The notes: generated by a model from the sequence alone, not told the origin. A stretch of 64,000 bases of DNA from Streptomyces venezuelae (GCF_008642275.1 NZ_CP029189.1:1483001-1547000); one strand, 5' to 3'. Shown: positions 53,879 through 63,741, counted from the stretch's first letter. Program-made: numbers and translations.

Positions 53879-54411
53879 AGGTTTCCTTCCACGTAAGCGG
53901 CTGCACGCCGTATGACGTCCGGCCGATCCTTGAACTGCCCCAGGGCTGCGTTACAGCTGAAGCACAGTACGCCTCGGACCTTACCCGTCTGATGATCGTG
54001 ATCAACGTGCTCGGCCGGAGCCTTTTGGCAGATCACGCAGACCCCGCCTTGAGCGCCGATCATTTCGTCGCGATCAGCCTCGGTCATGCCGTACGAGCGC
54101 TCGAGATGACCCACCCGGCGTCCGACTGCTCGGCATGCCTTGCAACGCGTCGCAAGGCCATCGGGAGCTGACGTTTTCCGGTGCCACTCGGAGTGCGGCT
54201 TCTCGTCGCCGCACCCGAGGCGAAACTTGTGCCCTTCAGGAGCGCTGGGCCTATGCGACCTGCCCATGGTCTGCTCGCGCTTTCGGCGGGACTCGTCACC
54301 GCAAGCACGGCAGTGCCGTTGAAATCCGTCGAGGGTGGCTCGCTTGGAGGCGTACTCCCGATGCGGCTTCTCCTCACCGCACCAGGAGCACCGCTTCACT
54401 AGCCCCAGCAC
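53830..54411 (-). CDS. Recombination endonuclease VII-like protein overlapping prcB
   Basis: 193 residues. Two similar zinc-knuckle-like blocks come first ([20 protein letters not shown] to CRAC, and [20 protein letters not shown] to CKAC), then an HNH/endonuclease VII core ([40 protein letters not shown]). The family resolves branched DNA in phage T4, but activity here is unproven. The last 16 codons overlap prcB in a different frame. By hand count about 56 of 193 codons end in A or T, far more than neighbours, which suggests transfer. The GTG at 54411 has GAAGGTGG upstream; an alternative GTG lies at 54399. Confidence 0.85.
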   Translation of the reverse strand: MLGLVKRCSWCGEEKPHREYASKRATLDGFQRHCRACGDESRRKREQTMGRSHRPSAPEGHKFRLGCGDEKPHSEWHRKTSAPDGLATRCKACRAVGRRVGHLERSYGMTEADRDEMIGAQGGVCVICQKAPAEHVDHDHQTGKVRGVLCFSCNAALGQFKDRPDVIRRAAAYVEGNLWNPTLVAQGVYRQPS

Positions 54412-54446
54412 CGCCGACCCACCTTCAAATCGAAGGCAAACCCGGC

Positions 54447-54659
54447 CTACTGGCCACCCTTTTGAACGAAGGACCGCACGAAGTCCTCGGCATTCTCCTC
54501 GAGTACATCGTCAATCTCGTCAAGTACGGAGTCGACGTCGTCGGAGAGCTTCTCCTGGCGCTCCTTGAGGTCGGTCGATTCCTCGACCGCCGCCTCCTCG
54601 ACCTCCTCGGTCGAGCGCGTCGCCTTCTGCTGTCCGCCGCCGGTGTCCTTGGTCGCCAT
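54447..54659 (-). CDS. pup: Prokaryotic ubiquitin-like protein Pup
   Basis: 70 residues, highly charged and disordered, ending FVRSFVQKGGQ. The GGQ end must be deamidated to GGE by Dop before ligation. VDSVLDEIDDVLEENAEDF is the helix that docks on the coiled coils of Arc. ATG at 54659 with GAGG upstream; an in-frame start 11 codons earlier would be longer than the family. It lies 35 nt before the endonuclease VII-like gene, so pup, that gene, prcB and prcA may be one transcript. Confidence 0.97.
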   Translation of the reverse strand: MATKDTGGGQQKATRSTEEVEEAAVEESTDLKERQEKLSDDVDSVLDEIDDVLEENAEDFVRSFVQKGGQ

Positions 54660-54695
54660 GTCTACCTCACCCCGCTCGGTTCGCACGCTCATGTC

Positions 54696-54763
54696 GAGAG
54701 ACCCCGGGATTCGGGATCTCTCAAGATCAGACCCTACGTCGGACCCTATAGGGAGGGTCCGAC
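54696..54763 (-). terminator. Two hairpins between dop and pup
   Basis: GTCGGACCCT (54738-54747) pairs perfectly with AGGGTCCGAC (54754-54763); a second, imperfect stem joins 54696-54706 to 54712-54722. They lie 70 nt past the dop stop and just upstream of pup. Confidence 0.7.
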
Positions 54764-54831
54764 ATTCGTCCCCGTACTTTCACAGTCCGGTTCTCTTCAT
54801 GATTCCCGGACCGAAGGCCTTTCAGCCGCGT

Positions 54832-56343
54832 TCACTGCCCCGAAAGCACCCGGACCAGGTCCTCCGCCGTGCGGCAGCGGTCCAGGAGCTCCTTGACGTG
54901 GTTGCGGGTCCCCCGCAGGGGTTCCAGCGTCGGGACCCGCTGGAGCGAGTCCCGGCCGGGGAGGTCGAAGATCACCGAGTCCCAGGACGCCGCCGCCACG
55001 TCGTCCGCGTACTGCTCCAGGCAGCGGCCGCGGAAGTAGGCCCGGGTGTCCTCCGGAGGCTTGCTCTGAGCCCGCTCGACCGCCGGCTCCTCCACCAGTC
55101 GCTTCATCTTGCCGCGGGCCACCAGTCGGTTGTACAGGCCCTTCTCGGGCCGTACGTCCGAGTACTGGAGGTCCACCAGGTGCAGCCGCGCCGCGTCCCA
55201 GCCGAGGCCGTCCCGCCGCCGGTACCCCTCCAGGATCTCCTTCTTGGCGATCCAGTCGAGCTCCCCCGACAGGCTCATCGGGTCGCTCTCCAGCCGGCCC
55301 AGCACGTCCTCCCAGCGACCCAGCACATCCTTGGTCTGCTCGTCGGCGTCGGACCCGAAACGTTCGTCCACGTACTTGCGTGCCAGCTCGAAGTACTCCA
55401 TCTGGAGTTGCACCGCGGTCAGCGTCCGGCCGCTGCGCAGCGTGATCAGGTGCTGCAGGTCGGGGTCGTGGGAGACCTGGTGCAGGGTGCGTACGGGCTG
55501 GTCGACGGCCAGGTCGACGCTGATGAACCCGTCTTCGATCATGGACAGGACAAGTGCGGTCGTGCCGAGTTTGAGGTAGATGGAGATCTCGGAGAGGTTG
55601 GCGTCTCCGATGATCACGTGGAGCCGGCGGTACTTCTCGGCGTCCGAGTGGGGCTCGTCGCGGGTGTTGATGATGGGCCGTTTGAGGGTGGTCTCCAGGC
55701 CTACCTCGACCTCGAAGTAGTCCGCGCGCTGGCTGATCTGGAAGCCGTGCTCGCGGCCGTCCTGGCCGATCCCGACGCGTCCGGCGCCGGTGACGACCTG
55801 GCGGGAGACGAAGAAGGGGGTCAGGTGGCGCACGATCTCCGAGAAGGGGGTTTCCCGCTTCATCAGGTAGTTCTCGTGCGTGCCGTAGGAGGCGCCCTTG
55901 TTGTCGGTGTTGTTCTTGTAGAGGTGGATCGGCTGGGCGCCGGGGAGCTGGGCGGCGCGGACGGCCGCCTCGGCCATGATCCGCTCGCCGGCCTTGTCCC
56001 AGAGGACGGCGTCGAGCGGGTTGGTGATCTCGGGCGAGCTGTACTCGGGGTGTGCGTGGTCGACGTAGAGGCGTGCGCCGTTCGTGAGGATGACGTTGGC
56101 GAGGCCGATGTCCTCGTCGGTCAGCTGGCTGTTGTCGGCGGCCTCGCGGGCGAGGTCGAAGCCGCGGGCGTCCCGCAGCGGATTCTCCTCCTCGAAGTCC
56201 CAGCGGGCGCGTCGCGCCCGGTGCATCGCCGCCGCGTAGGCGTTGACGATCTGGGACGAGGTGAGCATGGCATTGGCGTTCGGGTGCCCCGGGACGGAGA
56301 TCCCGTACTCCGTCTCGATCCCCATTACTCGCCGTACGGTCAT
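54832..56343 (-). CDS. dop: Pup deamidase/depupylase Dop
   Basis: About 503 residues. [20 protein letters not shown] begins the glutamine synthetase-like fold and carries the acidic catalytic residues; [20 protein letters not shown] and [20 protein letters not shown] are shared with PafA. The insert after [20 protein letters not shown] with [20 protein letters not shown] is the Dop loop, absent from PafA. It deamidates Pup and removes Pup from substrates. ATG at 56343 with AAGGAGG upstream. Confidence 0.97.
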   Translation of the reverse strand: MTVRRVMGIETEYGISVPGHPNANAMLTSSQIVNAYAAAMHRARRARWDFEEENPLRDARGFDLAREAADNSQLTDEDIGLANVILTNGARLYVDHAHPEYSSPEITNPLDAVLWDKAGERIMAEAAVRAAQLPGAQPIHLYKNNTDNKGASYGTHENYLMKRETPFSEIVRHLTPFFVSRQVVTGAGRVGIGQDGREHGFQISQRADYFEVEVGLETTLKRPIINTRDEPHSDAEKYRRLHVIIGDANLSEISIYLKLGTTALVLSMIEDGFISVDLAVDQPVRTLHQVSHDPDLQHLITLRSGRTLTAVQLQMEYFELARKYVDERFGSDADEQTKDVLGRWEDVLGRLESDPMSLSGELDWIAKKEILEGYRRRDGLGWDAARLHLVDLQYSDVRPEKGLYNRLVARGKMKRLVEEPAVERAQSKPPEDTRAYFRGRCLEQYADDVAAASWDSVIFDLPGRDSLQRVPTLEPLRGTRNHVKELLDRCRTAEDLVRVLSGQ

Positions 56344-56564
56344 GCGGCCCTCCTTGCCCGGCGGCGCTCCCCTTTCGGGAGCGGCGCTCAAGTACCGCTG
56401 GTGCTCCGGTGCGTGTTGCTGTGCGGTGCCCGTCCCCGCACTGCGCGTCCGGCGGTACGGAAGAGCCTAGAACCACTGCGCGCTCGTGGGGAGATCATTT
56501 CCGTCATTGGATCCGCCTCGTCACCGGCTGAAAAGCGGCCGGTAAAGGGGTGGGGTAAAGCAGT

Positions 56565-56599
56565 CGGCTGCGGATGCCCGGGGTGGGCATCCGCAGCCG
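56565..56599 (-). terminator. Terminator after arc
   Basis: CGGCTGCGGATGCCC and its complement, a 15-bp perfect stem with a 5-nt loop, starting 11 nt past the arc stop. The rest of the gap to 56343 holds the dop promoter region; I find no further feature there. Confidence 0.87.
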
Positions 56600-56609
56600 C
56601 CCCGCTTCG

Positions 56610-58376
56610 TCAGAGGTACTGACCGGTGTTTGCCACCGTGTCGATGGAGCGTCCGGTGTCCGCGCCTTGCTTTCCGGTGACGAGGGTGCGGATGAATACG
56701 ATCCGCTCGCCCTTCTTTCCGGAGATGCGGGCCCAGTCGTCCGGGTTGGTGGTGTTGGGCAGGTCCTCGTTCTCCTTGAACTCGTCCACGCAGGCCTGGA
56801 GCAGGTGGGAGACCCGCAGGCCCTTCTGGTTGTGTTCGAGGAAGGCCTTGATCGCCATCTTCTTGGCCCGGTCTACGATGTTCTGGATCATCGCGCCGGA
56901 GTTGAAGTCCTTGAAGTAGAGGACTTCCTTGTCGCCGTTGGCGTACGTGACCTCGAGGAAGCGGTTCTCCTCGGTTTCGGCGTACATCTGCTCGACGACG
57001 GTCTGGATCATGCTGTGGACGGTGCCGTCCTTGGAGCCCTGGTGTTCGGACAGGTCGTCCGTGTGCAGGGGCAGGGAGGCCTTGAGGTACTTGGCGAAGA
57101 TGTCCTTCGCGGCCTCGGCGTCCGGGCGCTCGATCTTGATCTTCACGTCGAGGCGGCCGGGGCGCAGGATGGCCGGGTCGATCATGTCCTCGCGGTTGGA
57201 GGCGCCGATGACGATGACGTTCTCCAGGCCTTCCACGCCGTCGATCTCGGCGAGCAGCTGGGGGACGATGGTGTTCTCGACGTCCGAGCTGACTCCGGAT
57301 CCGCGGGTGCGGAAGAGGGATTCCATCTCGTCGAAGAAGACGATGACGGGGGTGCCCTCGCTCGCCTTCTCGCGGGCACGCTGGAAGACGAGGCGGATGT
57401 GCCGCTCGGTCTCGCCGACGTACTTGTTGAGGAGTTCGGGGCCCTTGATGTTCAGGAAGTAGGACTTTCCGGCGGGTTGGCCGGTGACCTCGGCGACCTT
57501 CTTGGCAAGGGAGTTGGCGACGGCCTTGGCGATGAGCGTCTTGCCGCAGCCGGGCGGGCCGTAGAGCAGGATGCCCTTCGGGGGCCGCAGTTCGTGTTCC
57601 TTGAAGAGGTCGGGGTAGAGGTAGGGGAGCTCGACGGCGTCGCGGATCAGCTCGATCTGGTCGCCCAGGCCGCCGATCTTGTCGTAGTCGATGTCCGGGA
57701 CCTCTTCGAGGACGAGTTCTTCGACCTCGCTCTTGGGGACGACCTCGTAGACGTAGCCGGAACGGGGTTCGAGCAGGAGGGCGTCGCCGGGGCGGATGGT
57801 GATGTCCAGGAGCGGCTCGGCGAGCCTCACCACCCTTTCCTCGTCGGTGTGCCCGACGACCAGGGCGCGCTCGCCGTCCTCAAGGATCTCCTTGAGGGTG
57901 ACGATGTCCCCGGCCCGCTCGAATTCCATGGCCTCGACCACGTTGAGGGCCTCGTTGAGCATGACCTCCTGGCCGCGCCGGAGGTCTTCCGGGTCGACGC
58001 TGGGGCTGACGTTCACGCGGAGCTTTCGGCCTCCGGTGAAGATGTCGACGGTGCCGTCCTCGTTCGCCTGCAAGAAGACACCGAAACCGGCCGGCGGCTG
58101 TGCGAGCCGGTCGACTTCTTCCTTGAGGGCCACGATCTGGTCCCGGGCCTCACGGAGGGTATTCGCGAGTCGTTCGTTCTGTGCGGATACGCCGGCCAGA
58201 TTTGTCTGGAGCTCGACGATCCGCTCTTCGAGAATCCTCGTGTGCCGCGGAGAGTCGGCGAGCTTTCGTCGCAGGACGGCGATTTCCTGCTCGAGATAGG
58301 CAACCTGGCCGGCGGGGTCCTCGGACCCTCGCGCGGGCCGGATGCCGCGGTTGATGTCGTCGTCGTGGGCTGCCAC
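56610..58376 (-). CDS. arc: Proteasome-activating AAA ATPase Arc/Mpa
   Basis: About 588 residues. N-terminal coiled coil (about 20-80, [38 protein letters not shown]) binds Pup; two OB-like domains follow; then the AAA module with Walker [21 protein letters not shown], Walker [13 protein letters not shown] and sensor text [20 protein letters not shown]. The C-terminus ends NTGQYL, with the penultimate Tyr that opens the proteasome gate. GTG at 58376 is preferred by family N-termini ([10 protein letters not shown]). Confidence 0.97.
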   Translation of the reverse strand: MAAHDDDINRGIRPARGSEDPAGQVAYLEQEIAVLRRKLADSPRHTRILEERIVELQTNLAGVSAQNERLANTLREARDQIVALKEEVDRLAQPPAGFGVFLQANEDGTVDIFTGGRKLRVNVSPSVDPEDLRRGQEVMLNEALNVVEAMEFERAGDIVTLKEILEDGERALVVGHTDEERVVRLAEPLLDITIRPGDALLLEPRSGYVYEVVPKSEVEELVLEEVPDIDYDKIGGLGDQIELIRDAVELPYLYPDLFKEHELRPPKGILLYGPPGCGKTLIAKAVANSLAKKVAEVTGQPAGKSYFLNIKGPELLNKYVGETERHIRLVFQRAREKASEGTPVIVFFDEMESLFRTRGSGVSSDVENTIVPQLLAEIDGVEGLENVIVIGASNREDMIDPAILRPGRLDVKIKIERPDAEAAKDIFAKYLKASLPLHTDDLSEHQGSKDGTVHSMIQTVVEQMYAETEENRFLEVTYANGDKEVLYFKDFNSGAMIQNIVDRAKKMAIKAFLEHNQKGLRVSHLLQACVDEFKENEDLPNTTNPDDWARISGKKGERIVFIRTLVTGKQGADTGRSIDTVANTGQYL

Positions 58377-58640
58377 GGTCCTCACCTCCTCCAAGGGGAG
58401 CTGGACGCTTCCTGACCCTACCTGGGCTGGTGGTGATTGAAACCCCTAGATCACAAAGACGGTAGAGGTGTGTCCGATCTTCACCCTTGCGTACTCCCTC
58501 ACGCCAAGGAAATACCCACCCATCAAACTCGGGAAGCAGGCGGTTGTAAGGTCGAACTGTTCAACACCCGTCAGGGCTCGCGCGACTTGCTGCGGGTTGT
58601 GACCGGGGTGGATCACTCAGCGCAGGGAACGGCAGGAGAT

Positions 58641-58961
58641 ATGACCGTGCAGCAGGAGGCTCCGACGGGCGGCGGCGGCGAGGCCGGCGAGCCGCTCGAG
58701 GTCTGGATCGATCAGGACCTGTGCACCGGGGACGGCATCTGCGTGCAGTACGCGCCTGAGGTGTTCGAGCTGGACATCGATGGTCTGGCGTATGTGAAGA
58801 GCGCGGAGGACGAGCTGCTGCAGGAGGCGGGGGCGACCACTCCGGTTCCGCTGACGCTGCTGCAGGACGTGGTCGACTCGGCGAAGGAATGCCCGGGGGA
58901 CTGTATTCACGTAAGGCGCGTTTCGGACAGGGTGGAAGTCTTCGGCCCGGACGCCGAGTGA
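58641..58961 (+). CDS. Ferredoxin, 3Fe-4S/4Fe-4S type
   Basis: 106 residues. CTGDGICVQYAPEVF and the distant ECPGDCIHV give the C-x5-C...C-P pattern of small ferredoxins that supply electrons to P450s and other oxygenases; an additional Cys follows CPGD. ATG at 58641 with AGGAG. It is divergent from arc and has no redox partner beside it. The frame upstream is open but without a better start. Confidence 0.87.
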   Translation: MTVQQEAPTGGGGEAGEPLEVWIDQDLCTGDGICVQYAPEVFELDIDGLAYVKSAEDELLQEAGATTPVPLTLLQDVVDSAKECPGDCIHVRRVSDRVEVFGPDAE

Positions 58962-58965
58962 CGCT

Positions 58966-59577
58966 TCAAACACTCCTGGCGGCCGAGTCCGTCAGCTCCT
59001 GGCGGAATTTTCCGTCGCGCCAGCGCCACTTGGCGAGCTGTTTCGTGTCGGGGCTGTAGCGGGGTACGTCGGGCGAGGAGTAGCCGACGAGGGTCGCGGT
59101 GACGAGTCCGTCGCGCACGGTGAGCTCGGTGGCGGTCTGTCGTCTCGCGGTGTCGAGCAGGGTGGCGACGACGCGGGAGCGGGTGCGGTCGGCGGGGTCC
59201 TGGGTGAGTACGTAGATCGCGTGGGGCGGGGTGCCGGAGCCGGCGTCGCAGCGCACGGCGGCCACGGTCTCGGGGCGGCCGTCGCCGTCGAGGTCGCCCT
59301 GGGCGCTGGTGGTGACGGTCTGCGGGGCGCCCTTGCAGTCGAGGGGGTAGGTGACCGCTGCCGGGTCGGGAGCGGTGGCCTGGGGGCCCTTCGCGGGGGT
59401 GTCGGGGGCGCTCGCGGTGGTGGGGCCGGCCGGGGTGCCGGTGGCGGGCTGTACGAGTCCTGCGGCGGCTATGACGGCTGCCATGGCGGTGGCCGTGGCG
59501 AGCCAGTGGACGGGCCTGGTGCGGCTGTGCTCCAGGGTGTGCGGGAGCGGGGCCGTCTCGGCGTGGCTGTGCGGCAC
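58966..59577 (-). CDS. Membrane-anchored protein of unknown function
   Basis: 203 residues: a short cytoplasmic start, a helix at about 24-43 (HWLATATAMAAVIAAAGLV), a Pro/Ala/Thr-rich linker and an external domain with YPLDCKGAPQTVTTSAQGDL, RPETVAAVRCDAGSG and WRWRDGKFRQEL. The DLDGDGRPETV sequence resembles a calcium-binding or FG-GAP-like loop. I do not recognise a family. GTG at 59577 with AGGAG upstream. Confidence 0.75.
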   Translation of the reverse strand: MPHSHAETAPLPHTLEHSRTRPVHWLATATAMAAVIAAAGLVQPATGTPAGPTTASAPDTPAKGPQATAPDPAAVTYPLDCKGAPQTVTTSAQGDLDGDGRPETVAAVRCDAGSGTPPHAIYVLTQDPADRTRSRVVATLLDTARRQTATELTVRDGLVTATLVGYSSPDVPRYSPDTKQLAKWRWRDGKFRQELTDSAARSV

Positions 59578-59679
59578 GCGGGGTGTCTCCTGTGCGAAGG
59601 GTGACGGGGAGCCAGCATCGTGCCACACCTGACGGGGAGCGGGAACGGCTGGGTCCGGGCCTGGTGCACGGGACAACGA

Positions 59680-59736
59680 AAAGGCGCTGTGGCGCAGTTC
59701 CCGGGTGGGTCGGGGGAACTGTGCCACAGCGCCTTT
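59680..59736 (-). terminator. Terminator after trmI
   Basis: A stem of about 23 bp with one G-T pair joins 59680-59702 to 59714-59736; on the minus strand it is followed by T residues. It closes the site-2 protease-trmI operon. Confidence 0.88.
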
Positions 59737-59756
59737 GTGTTGGGTCTGCGGGGCCT

Positions 59757-60653
59757 TTAGGCGGAGCGGTCGCTGCCGGGGCCGTCGTAGTCCTCGCCGT
59801 AGGCGCCCTTGGCGGGGCGGCGGCGGCGCATGGGGGGCTCGACGCCGTCCGCGAGGCGGCGGGCGGTGACGAGGAAGCCGGTGTGGCCGATCATCCGGTG
59901 GTCCGGGCGGACGGCGAGGCCTTCCACGTGCCAGTTGCGGATCATCGATTCCCAGGGCTGCGGCTCGGCGAAGCAGCCGATCTCGCGGATGGACTCGACG
60001 GTCTTGGACAGCTGGGTGGTGGTGGCCACGTAGCAGCAGAGGATGCCGCCGGGGACGAGGGCCTTCTTGACCGCCTCCAGGCATTCCCAGGGGGCGAGCA
60101 TGTCGAGGATGACGCGGTCGACGTCGGTCTCGTCCAGGTTGTCCTGGAGGTCGCCCACGGTCAGCTTCCACGCGGGGTGGGGGCCGCCGAAGTAGCGTTC
60201 GACGTTGGCGGTGGCGATCTCGGCGAAGTCCGCGCGGCGCTCGTAGCTGTGGAGCATGCCCTGGTCGCCGATGGCGCGCAGCAGGAAGCTGCTGAGGGAG
60301 CCGGAGCCCACTCCCGCTTCCACGACGCGGGCGCCGGGGAAGATGTCGGCGAAGGCCAGGATCTGGCCCGCGTCCTTGGGGTAGACCACGGCGGCGCCGC
60401 GGGGCATGGACAGGACATAGTCGGGGAGCAGGGGGCGCAGCGCGAGGTAGGCGACGTTGCCGGTGGTGCGGACAACGCTGCCTTCGGGAGAGCCGATCAG
60501 CTCGTCGTGCGGGAAGGAACCCTTGTGGGTGTGGAAATTCTTCCCGGCTTCGAGCGTGAACGTGTAGTGGCGGCCCTTGGGGTCGGTGAGCTGTACCTGG
60601 TCCCCGACCTCGAAGGGCCCGCGTCGGCGGGCGGCACCGGTCGGTTCGGACAT
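59757..60653 (-). CDS. trmI: tRNA (adenine-N1-)-methyltransferase TrmI
   Basis: 298 residues. N-terminal beta domain (DPKGRHYTFTLEAGKNFHTH), then a Rossmann methyltransferase with the AdoMet loop ARVVEAGVGSGSLSSFLLRA and DVDRVILDMLAPWECLE. It makes m1A58 in the T loop of tRNA and works as a tetramer. It follows the site-2 protease by 18 nt. The same gene lies near the proteasome locus in M. tuberculosis. Confidence 0.94.
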   Translation of the reverse strand: MSEPTGAARRRGPFEVGDQVQLTDPKGRHYTFTLEAGKNFHTHKGSFPHDELIGSPEGSVVRTTGNVAYLALRPLLPDYVLSMPRGAAVVYPKDAGQILAFADIFPGARVVEAGVGSGSLSSFLLRAIGDQGMLHSYERRADFAEIATANVERYFGGPHPAWKLTVGDLQDNLDETDVDRVILDMLAPWECLEAVKKALVPGGILCCYVATTTQLSKTVESIREIGCFAEPQPWESMIRNWHVEGLAVRPDHRMIGHTGFLVTARRLADGVEPPMRRRRPAKGAYGEDYDGPGSDRSA

Positions 60654-60671
60654 GTGACCAGTGTATTGGCT

Positions 60672-61871
60672 TCAGGACTGGGGCCGTGCCATGGCCTTCA
60701 CGAAGGCCTTTTCGACGTCGAGGGTGGACAGGACGCCGTAGATGGTGCCGCCGGGTTCGAGGACGAGGTATTCGGTGGCGGGGGTGGCGCGGAGGTGGTC
60801 GAGGAGTTCTTCGCCGGTGAGGTCCGCTGAAACCTTCATGCCGTCGGTGAGGTCCTGGGCGAGGGTGCTGACGGCGACCCAGGGGCGGCGGTGTTCGGGG
60901 ACGGAGGCGATGGCGGTTTCGCGGACGATGGCGGTGGGGTCGCCTTGTCCGTCGACGACGACGAGGGCGCGGGCGCCGGCTTCGTTGGCGCGGCGGAGGG
61001 CTTCGGAGAGGGGGGTGGCGTTCTCGACGGGAATGGCGCGGCGGGTGAGGGTGCGGGCGCGTAGTTCGGGGAGGTGTTCGCGCAGGCGGGCCATGCGCAG
61101 GCTGTTGCCGGCGCCGGTCCAGATGATGCCGGCGAGGATGGCGGCGAGGAGCGCGTCCATGACGGTGTTCATGCCGCCGATTTCCTGGGTGCGGTTGCCG
61201 AGGACTCCGGTGTGGGTGAGCAGGGGGAGGCCGAGGAGGACGGCGATCGCGAGGCCGCGGCCGACCCAGGCGGCGGCGATGGTGCCGGTCATGGGTTTGC
61301 CGGTGATGCCCCAGATGACGGCGCGGAGCATGCGGCCGCCGTCGAGGGGGAGGCCGGGGAGGAGGTTGAAGGCCGCGACGAGGAGGTTGGAGATCGTCAG
61401 GCCGGCGAGGAGAACGCCGGGGACGGTGGCCGGGTCGACGGCCTTCATGCCGAGGTAGAAGGCTCCTGTGAGGAGGAGGGAGAGCAGGGGGCCGACGAAG
61501 GCGAGGACGAATTCGCGGCCGGGTGTCTCGGATTCCTTTTCGATCTCGGAGACTCCGCCGAAGAACTGGAGCTGGATGCGGCGTACGGGGAGCTTGAAGC
61601 GCAGGGCTGCGACGGTGTGTGCGAGTTCGTGGACCAGGACGGAGGCGTAGAAGGCGACGGCGAAGAAGAGGGAGACGAGGTAGCGGACGGGTCCGAGGTC
61701 GGGCAGGACGCGGTCCAGCTGGTCGCCGAAGACCCAGGTGATGAGGGCGGCGACGAGGAACCAGCTGGGTGAGACGTAGACGGGTACGCCGAAGGGGCGG
61801 CCCATGAGGAGTCCGCCGCCCGGTCCGGAGCGGCCGCCTGAGCGCTCGCCGGTTTCGTCGGTGTCTGCCAC
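60672..61871 (-). CDS. Site-2 protease-like zinc metalloprotease (M50) with CBS domains
   Basis: About 399 residues. SVLVHELAHTVAAL holds the HExxH zinc site inside a membrane helix; NLLPGLPLDGGRMLRAVIWG gives the third ligand. Six or so helices in all. Residues from about 270 contain two CBS units (ATPLSEALRRANEAGARALV and the final EYLVLEPGGTIYGVLSTLDV). It cuts within the membrane; substrates could be anti-sigma factors. GTG at 61871 with GAAGG upstream. Confidence 0.92.
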   Translation of the reverse strand: MADTDETGERSGGRSGPGGGLLMGRPFGVPVYVSPSWFLVAALITWVFGDQLDRVLPDLGPVRYLVSLFFAVAFYASVLVHELAHTVAALRFKLPVRRIQLQFFGGVSEIEKESETPGREFVLAFVGPLLSLLLTGAFYLGMKAVDPATVPGVLLAGLTISNLLVAAFNLLPGLPLDGGRMLRAVIWGITGKPMTGTIAAAWVGRGLAIAVLLGLPLLTHTGVLGNRTQEIGGMNTVMDALLAAILAGIIWTGAGNSLRMARLREHLPELRARTLTRRAIPVENATPLSEALRRANEAGARALVVVDGQGDPTAIVRETAIASVPEHRRPWVAVSTLAQDLTDGMKVSADLTGEELLDHLRATPATEYLVLEPGGTIYGVLSTLDVEKAFVKAMARPQS

Positions 61872-62026
61872 GGCTGTCCTTCGTTCGGTGCTGGTGTTTC
61901 CAGTGTGTTCTGTTCGTGCGCGGGGTGGTGCTGTAGCGGGTTGTGATGCTCCGATCATGCAGTGCGAGGGGGCTTGGCGTCGATGGTATGCGCGTCCTGT
62001 CGGTGGCGGGTCGTAGGGTTTTGTGC

Positions 62027-62920
62027 ATGACGACGAGCCCCGGTGCCGTGCCCGGCGCGGCCGAAGCCGCCAGCCCCAGCGCTGTGGCGCCCTCTTCGCT
62101 CTCTCCTTCGAGGGCGAGCGATTTCATGCAGTGCCCGCTGCTGTACCGGTTCCGGGTGATCGACAGGCTGCCGGAGAAGCCGAGTGCGGCGGCGACGCGG
62201 GGGACGCTGGTGCACGCGGTGCTGGAGCGGCTTTTCGATCATCCGGCGCAGGAGCGGACGGCGCCGCGGGCGAAGGCGTTGGTTCCGGGGCAGTGGGACC
62301 GGTTGCTGGAGTCGAGGCCGGAGCTGACGGAGCTGTTCCCGGCGGGTGACGAGGGGGCGGGGCTGGCGCGGTGGCTGACGGAGGCCGAGGCGCTGGTCGA
62401 GCGGTGGTTCACGTTGGAGGACCCGACGCGGCTGGAGCCGGTGGAGCGGGAGTTCTTCGTGGAGACGGAGCTGGAGTCGGGGCTGCGGCTGCGCGGGATC
62501 ATCGACCGGGTGGACGTGGCGCCGACGGGTGAGGTGCGGATCGTCGACTACAAGACGGGGAAGGCGCCGCGGCCGGAGTACGCCGAGGGTGCGCTGTTCC
62601 AGATGAAGTTCTACGCGTTGGTGGTGTGGCGGCTGAAGCAGGTGGTGCCGCGGCGGCTGCAGCTGGTGTACCTGGGCAGTGGGGACGTGCTGACGTACGA
62701 CCCGGTGGTCGCGGATCTGGAGCGGGTGGAGCGCAAGCTGCTCGCGCTGTGGGAGGCGATCCGGGAGGCGACGGAGTCGGGTGAGTGGCGGCCGCGGCCG
62801 ACGAAGCTGTGCGGCTGGTGTGATCATCAGGCGGTGTGTCCGGAGTTCGGTGGTACTCCCCCGCCGTATCCTCTGGTGATTTCGCCGCGGCCGGGGGCGG
62901 AGCGCCCGGCGGAGTCCTGA
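62027..62920 (+). CDS. RecB-family nuclease with predicted iron-sulfur cluster
   Basis: About 297 residues. PD-(D/E)XK nuclease: TRGTLVHAVLERLF, GIIDRVDVAPTGEVRIVDYK and GK right after. Four cysteines, one in MQCPLLYRFRV and three in LCGWCDHQAVCPEF, match the AddB/Cas4-type [4Fe-4S] set. It probably acts on DNA ends in repair. Divergent from the site-2 protease. ATG at 62027; the ribosome site is weak. Confidence 0.9.
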   Translation: MTTSPGAVPGAAEAASPSAVAPSSLSPSRASDFMQCPLLYRFRVIDRLPEKPSAAATRGTLVHAVLERLFDHPAQERTAPRAKALVPGQWDRLLESRPELTELFPAGDEGAGLARWLTEAEALVERWFTLEDPTRLEPVEREFFVETELESGLRLRGIIDRVDVAPTGEVRIVDYKTGKAPRPEYAEGALFQMKFYALVVWRLKQVVPRRLQLVYLGSGDVLTYDPVVADLERVERKLLALWEAIREATESGEWRPRPTKLCGWCDHQAVCPEFGGTPPPYPLVISPRPGAERPAES

Positions 62921-62984
62921 TCTTGGTGTCAGGGCAGAATGGTCGGGCCCGCCGTTGCCGTCCGACGAATACGAGGTAGACCCC

Positions 62985-63656
62985 GTGGCGATCCGCGTCC
63001 TTCTGGTCGACGACCAGCCGCTGCTGCGCACCGGCTTCCGGATGATCCTGGAGGCGGAGGAGGACCTGGCGGTGGTCGGTGAGGCCGGGGACGGTCTGCA
63101 GGCGCTGGACCAGGTGCGGGCGCTGCAGCCCGATGTGGTGCTGATGGACATCCGGATGCCGCGGATGGACGGGGTGGAGGCGACCCGGCAGATCACGGGT
63201 CCGGAGCGGAACGGGCCGGCGAAGGTGCTGGTGCTGACGACGTTCGATCTGGACGAGTACGTGGTGGAGGCGCTGCGGGCGGGGGCGAGCGGGTTCCTGC
63301 TGAAGGACGCGCCGGCGAACGAGCTGGTGCAGGCGATCCGGGTGGTCGCGGCGGGTGAGGCGATGCTCGCGCCGAGCATCACGCGGCGGCTGCTGGACAA
63401 GTACGCGGGGCATCTTCCGTCGGGTGAGGAGAGCCTTCCGGACACGCTGGGGACGCTGACCGAGCGTGAGGTGGAGGTGCTGAAGCTGGTGTCCCGGGGG
63501 CTGTCGAACGCGGAGATCGCGGCGGATCTGTTCGTGAGCGAGACGACGGTCAAGACGCATGTGGGGCATGTGCTGACGAAGCTGGGGCTGCGGGACCGGG
63601 TCCAGGCGGCGGTGTACGCGTACGAGAGCGGTCTGGTGCGTCCCGGGGCCCAGTAG
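62985..63656 (+). CDS. NarL/LuxR-family response regulator
   Basis: About 223 residues. Receiver domain with VLLVDDQPLLRTGFRMIL, phospho-Asp55 in VVLMDIRMPRMDG, VLTTFDLDEY and FLLKDAP; then a LuxR helix-turn-helix (LTEREVEVLKLVSRGLSNAE, FVSETTVKTHVGHVLTKLGL). GTG at 62985 with GAGG upstream. No kinase lies next to it in the window. The last gene before a terminator. Confidence 0.93.
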   Translation: MAIRVLLVDDQPLLRTGFRMILEAEEDLAVVGEAGDGLQALDQVRALQPDVVLMDIRMPRMDGVEATRQITGPERNGPAKVLVLTTFDLDEYVVEALRAGASGFLLKDAPANELVQAIRVVAAGEAMLAPSITRRLLDKYAGHLPSGEESLPDTLGTLTEREVEVLKLVSRGLSNAEIAADLFVSETTVKTHVGHVLTKLGLRDRVQAAVYAYESGLVRPGAQ

Positions 63657-63707
63657 GTCCGCCAGGTTCGACAGGTCCGCCCGGTCCGGTGAGGTCCGGG
63701 GACGCGG

Positions 63708-63741
63708 GAGGGGCCGTACGCGCGTGCGCGTACGGCCCCTC
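63708..63741. terminator. Terminator between response regulator and convergent binding protein
   Basis: GAGGGGCCGTACGCG with its complement, a 15-bp perfect stem with loop CGTG, about 50 nt from each stop codon. Confidence 0.85.

Noticed and set aside
58966..62127. Very long minus-strand frame of over 1000 codons covering several genes
   Set aside because: Only its 3' end (from the GTG at 59577) reads like a protein; the rest is Arg/Pro-rich and overlies trmI and the site-2 protease in another frame.
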